Under the pieces are notes generated by a model. That model ran no database searches. It saw nothing but the letters and a program-made list of their open reading frames with translations, and was not told the DNA's origin. This document shows, in pieces, positions 61,880 to 64,000 of a DNA stretch of 64,000 nucleotides (positions within the stretch are counted from its first letter, which is position 1; the number at the start of each line of letters is the position of its first letter). This DNA comes from Salegentibacter sp. Hel_I_6. GTDB taxonomy: Bacteria; Bacteroidota; Bacteroidia; Flavobacteriales; Flavobacteriaceae. The DNA is taken from contig NZ_JQNQ01000001.1 in the NCBI RefSeq assembly GCF_000745315.1, positions 2,294,001 through 2,358,000 on the forward strand. Reading direction: 5' to 3'. The position numbers and the translations under genes were made by a program.

Positions 61880-61951
61880 AAAAGTTTGATTTTCTTTGTT
61901 TTGGAAGTCTAAAGTATAAAAAAAAGTTAAACTTTCGACAAAAAGTTAAAA

Positions 61952-62722
61952 TTAATCGATGAATTTCAAAATTTCTAAAAGAGCATTTTTGTTTTCCAGA
62001 AATGATAAATGTCCATCTGGAAGACTTTTGAACTCACTTTTGGAACGACTTGCTATATTTTTTATTGTATTGTAATCTAAAATAGGATCATTTTCTCCAG
62101 CTACAATAATTTTCTGTCTATTAAATTTTGCGAAATGTCCGGTATTGTCTGTACGAATTTTCATACCTAAAATGGCGGCATAGATTCCTTCAGTAGAAAA
62201 TTGGAGTGTGCGGTTTTTTAAAACTTCAATTTGAGATTTGAAAACCTTATTGTTTTCAGGCGTTAATAAATTTGAAATCGCCATACTCACAAAAGCTTTT
62301 TTGTTTTTTAGAACCAGCGCCGCCGCACGATCGCGATTAGCTTTTCGTTCCTCAGAATCTGCCTGTGGGGTAGAATTAACCAACACCAGACTTTTACATA
62401 TTGTAGGAAAAATATTTTGGAATTCCAAACTCACATAACCTCCCATAGAATGACCAACAAATGAAGCTTCCTGAACTTTAAGCTTTTCTAAAACTGCTTT
62501 TACAGCCTTTGCCATGTCTCTCATAGTATGAGTTTCTGCGAAGTTTCCAGATTCGCCGTGCCCGGGAAGATCTATGGAAATAACCTGTCGTTTTGCTGAT
62601 AATTCTGCAGCAAAATCTTTCCAAATCTCTTTAGATTCTAAAAAGCCGTGTAGAAGAACGAGTGGATTACCCCGTCCTTTTTCATTATAATGTATTTGTG
62701 TGCTTAGATAATCAATATGCAT
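61952..62722 (-). CDS. Alpha/beta-fold hydrolase
   Basis: A 256-residue alpha/beta hydrolase. Features: oxyanion HG in LVLLHGFLESKEIW, VISIDLPGHGES, nucleophile elbow FVGHSMGGYVSLEF (Ser about 92), acid residue in IIVAGENDPIL, and the catalytic His in LPDGHLSFLENK. No signal peptide, so cytoplasmic. Substrate cannot be told; esterase or MenH/BioH-like activity is possible. Single-gene unit. Confidence 0.8.
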   Translation of the reverse strand: MHIDYLSTQIHYNEKGRGNPLVLLHGFLESKEIWKDFAAELSAKRQVISIDLPGHGESGNFAETHTMRDMAKAVKAVLEKLKVQEASFVGHSMGGYVSLEFQNIFPTICKSLVLVNSTPQADSEERKANRDRAAALVLKNKKAFVSMAISNLLTPENNKVFKSQIEVLKNRTLQFSTEGIYAAILGMKIRTDNTGHFAKFNRQKIIVAGENDPILDYNTIKNIASRSKSEFKSLPDGHLSFLENKNALLEILKFID

Positions 62723-62802
62723 AAGATTGGGTTACATTTTAGTAGTATAGAGAATGCAGAATATGTTTAATTTAGAAGTTAAATTTTATTTTTGAATTTA
62801 AA

Positions 62803-62831
62803 AACCCCTTACCAATTAAATTGATAAGGGG
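62803..62831 (-). terminator. Terminator of the DUF1275 gene
   Basis: CCCCTTATCAATT pairs with AATTGGTAAGGGG (one wobble) on the minus strand, followed by TTTTTAAA. It begins 27 bases past the stop at 62859. Confidence 0.75.
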
Positions 62832-62858
62832 CATAAAATTCAAACAAATAACAGAAAT

Positions 62859-63620
62859 TTACTCGGATGAAACAATTGCTTTTATTCTCTTAACATTGCG
62901 CTTTCGTCTAATAATCTTGGTGAATTTTAATTTATAATATTCGTAGCCAATAATTAAACCTATGACCAGGCAAACCATATAAAATACTAGAAAGCCAACT
63001 TTTAGATAAATTACTCCTGCAAAAATACCACCGGATAAATATGAAGAAGCCACAGTTAGTAAAACATTCTTTTTTGCAATTAAATCTTTATTTTCTCTAA
63101 ATCGCTTTTGAGTAAACATGGAGGCCAGTAAGCCAATATCTGTAGTAAGTCCGGTAAGGTGGGTTGTTTTTACCGAAAAGTTTGAAATACTTGCAGTTAA
63201 ACCATTTTGGATACCCATTGCAAATAGCATGATTCCTACCATTATTTCAGTTTCAGCAAGGGTTTCGGCATAATAGAAATGTCCGTAAGTTCCTACCGCA
63301 AAAAGGCATAATATCTCTACTAATAATGGAGTGGAGTGCGCTAAATAGGTGTTTTTCCTGTCAAAATTGATAACAATAAAATTGGAGAAAAAGTTACCAA
63401 AAAAGAACATGAAAATCCAACCAAATACAATTAGTGCTTCGTGCCAGTTCCCTTTGGCTATTTCCTCGGCCAGGATAGCATAATGGCCGGTTACGTTAGA
63501 AGTAAATGCAAAAAATATGATTACCGATGTTACATTTACCATTCCGGCAGAAAACGCCGTTAGACCACCTAACTGAATGTTATCTTTTACTGTTCTATAT
63601 TTATTATGTTTTCTCAGCAT
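62859..63620 (-). CDS. YoaK/DUF1275-family membrane protein
   Basis: A 253-residue integral membrane protein with six hydrophobic segments. It matches DUF1275 (YoaK): LGGLTAFSAGMVNVTSVIIFFAFTSNVTGHYAILAEEIAKG, GWIFMFFFGNF, MLFAMGIQNGLTASISNFSVKTTHLTGLTTDIGLL, and a basic tail KFTKIIRRKRNVKRIK. Transport or other function is not established for the family. Its start overlaps the upstream lipocalin-like gene by 17 bases. Confidence 0.85.
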   Translation of the reverse strand: MLRKHNKYRTVKDNIQLGGLTAFSAGMVNVTSVIIFFAFTSNVTGHYAILAEEIAKGNWHEALIVFGWIFMFFFGNFFSNFIVINFDRKNTYLAHSTPLLVEILCLFAVGTYGHFYYAETLAETEIMVGIMLFAMGIQNGLTASISNFSVKTTHLTGLTTDIGLLASMFTQKRFRENKDLIAKKNVLLTVASSYLSGGIFAGVIYLKVGFLVFYMVCLVIGLIIGYEYYKLKFTKIIRRKRNVKRIKAIVSSE

Positions 63621-64000
63621 ACTGCTTTGTATCTAATCTCTGAAACTTTAATTTCACGATTCCCTTAGCTTGTAAATCTGTATGAAAATAAAGTACCAGC
63701 TCATCTTCGCTTAATTTGTATAAGTTGTAATGTTCTGAATTGTTTTCCTCTCGAAGTTTTAAAATATTACCCCTTCCTTTCAGCGTCCATTCCATTACCT
63801 TATTTTCTTCCCCATCTTTTCTAAGAATTACATCTCCATTTGGTAAAAATTGCCATTCTTCGGCTTCGTGTATTACGAGGTTTTTAGTAATAGCATTTTT
63901 TTCCTTTTTTGAAAGATCTTTTGAATCTCTTTGGGGTGCTTTTTCGTATTGCCACTCTACCTCTTTCCATTCTCCTATAATGGCATCATTGCGCGTTCCT
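63604..64000 (-). CDS. Lipocalin-like protein, C-terminal part, cut by window edge
   Basis: The frame is open from the right edge to the TAG-type end at 63604, giving about 131 residues without the N-terminus. It begins IIGEWKEVEWQYEKAPQ, the GxW opening strand of lipocalin-like domains, and continues with EEWQFLPNGDVILRK, MEWTLKGRGNILKLREEN, YNLYKLSEDELVLYFHTDLQAKGIVKLKFQRL. The signal peptide or start lies outside the window. Function unknown. Confidence 0.6.
   Translation of the reverse strand, partial: GTRNDAIIGEWKEVEWQYEKAPQRDSKDLSKKEKNAITKNLVIHEAEEWQFLPNGDVILRKDGEENKVMEWTLKGRGNILKLREENNSEHYNLYKLSEDELVLYFHTDLQAKGIVKLKFQRLDTKQYAEKT

Overview
The window looks like a chromosome segment of a marine-type member of the Bacteroidota, family Flavobacteriaceae (Gramella/Salegentibacter/Zunongwangia-like; genus not fixed). 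Reasons: AT-rich DNA, near absence of Shine-Dalgarno sequences, promoters with the Bacteroidota -7 element TAnnTTTG, several TonB-dependent receptors with CarboxypepD_reg-like N-termini, many DUF families typical of flavobacteria (DUF3108, DUF3078, DUF2480, DUF5689, THC0290_0291), a flavobacterial-style suf operon, and a long IleS2-type isoleucyl-tRNA synthetase. Functional calls come from reading translations; no database search was possible.

Positions 1-7912 are the right end of an integrated genomic island. It holds the N-terminal part of a type I restriction HsdR (runs off the left edge), a zinc-ribbon PD-(D/E)XK protein, a divergent protein with uracil-DNA-glycosylase-like motifs, a stand-alone HSDR_N nuclease-like protein, an AbiEi/AbiEii-type type IV toxin-antitoxin pair with its own palindromic operator, and a tyrosine recombinase. 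It ends exactly at a 43-bp 3' fragment of tRNA-Asn (GTT), which I read as the displaced half of the target tRNA (attachment site). The intact tRNA should lie beyond the left edge.

Positions 8000-29600 are core chromosome: a truncated macro-domain gene, the NAD salvage pair pncB-pncA, a flavobacterial outer-membrane family protein next to NADP-type glutamate dehydrogenase, recO, a TonB-dependent receptor with FRAP/NPDL haem-receptor motifs, ileS (with a swapped GIHH signature instead of HIGH), a zinc-less DksA-like regulator, lspA, a histidine kinase/response regulator pair, a tight minus-strand operon (retropepsin-like protease, RimK ATP-grasp ligase, aspartoacylase-like deacylase, 5-formyl-THF cyclo-ligase), uvrC, and a patatin/outer-membrane barrel protein.

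Positions 29600-50250 hold tyrosine and tryptophan catabolism enzymes (hmgA, hppD, a TDO-family protein), a DUF3108 protein, an M23 peptidase lipoprotein with an HxC active-site variant, pgi, a large Oar-like TonB-dependent receptor, TonB, a small membrane protein, and a likely nutrient-acquisition locus: a secreted endonuclease/exonuclease/phosphatase-family enzyme divergent from a TonB receptor plus DUF5689 lipoprotein. Several small secreted proteins follow.

Positions 50300-60300 are minus-strand: hflX, DUF3078, DUF2480, and the SUF iron-sulfur operon (sufA-sufB-lipoprotein-sufC-sufD-sufS-META lipoprotein-sufE-MIP18/DUF59). The right end carries thiL, a small Cys-rich protein, an alpha/beta hydrolase, a YoaK/DUF1275 membrane protein and a partial lipocalin-like gene cut by the window edge. 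I saw no CRISPR array, rRNA operon, intact tRNA or insertion sequence.
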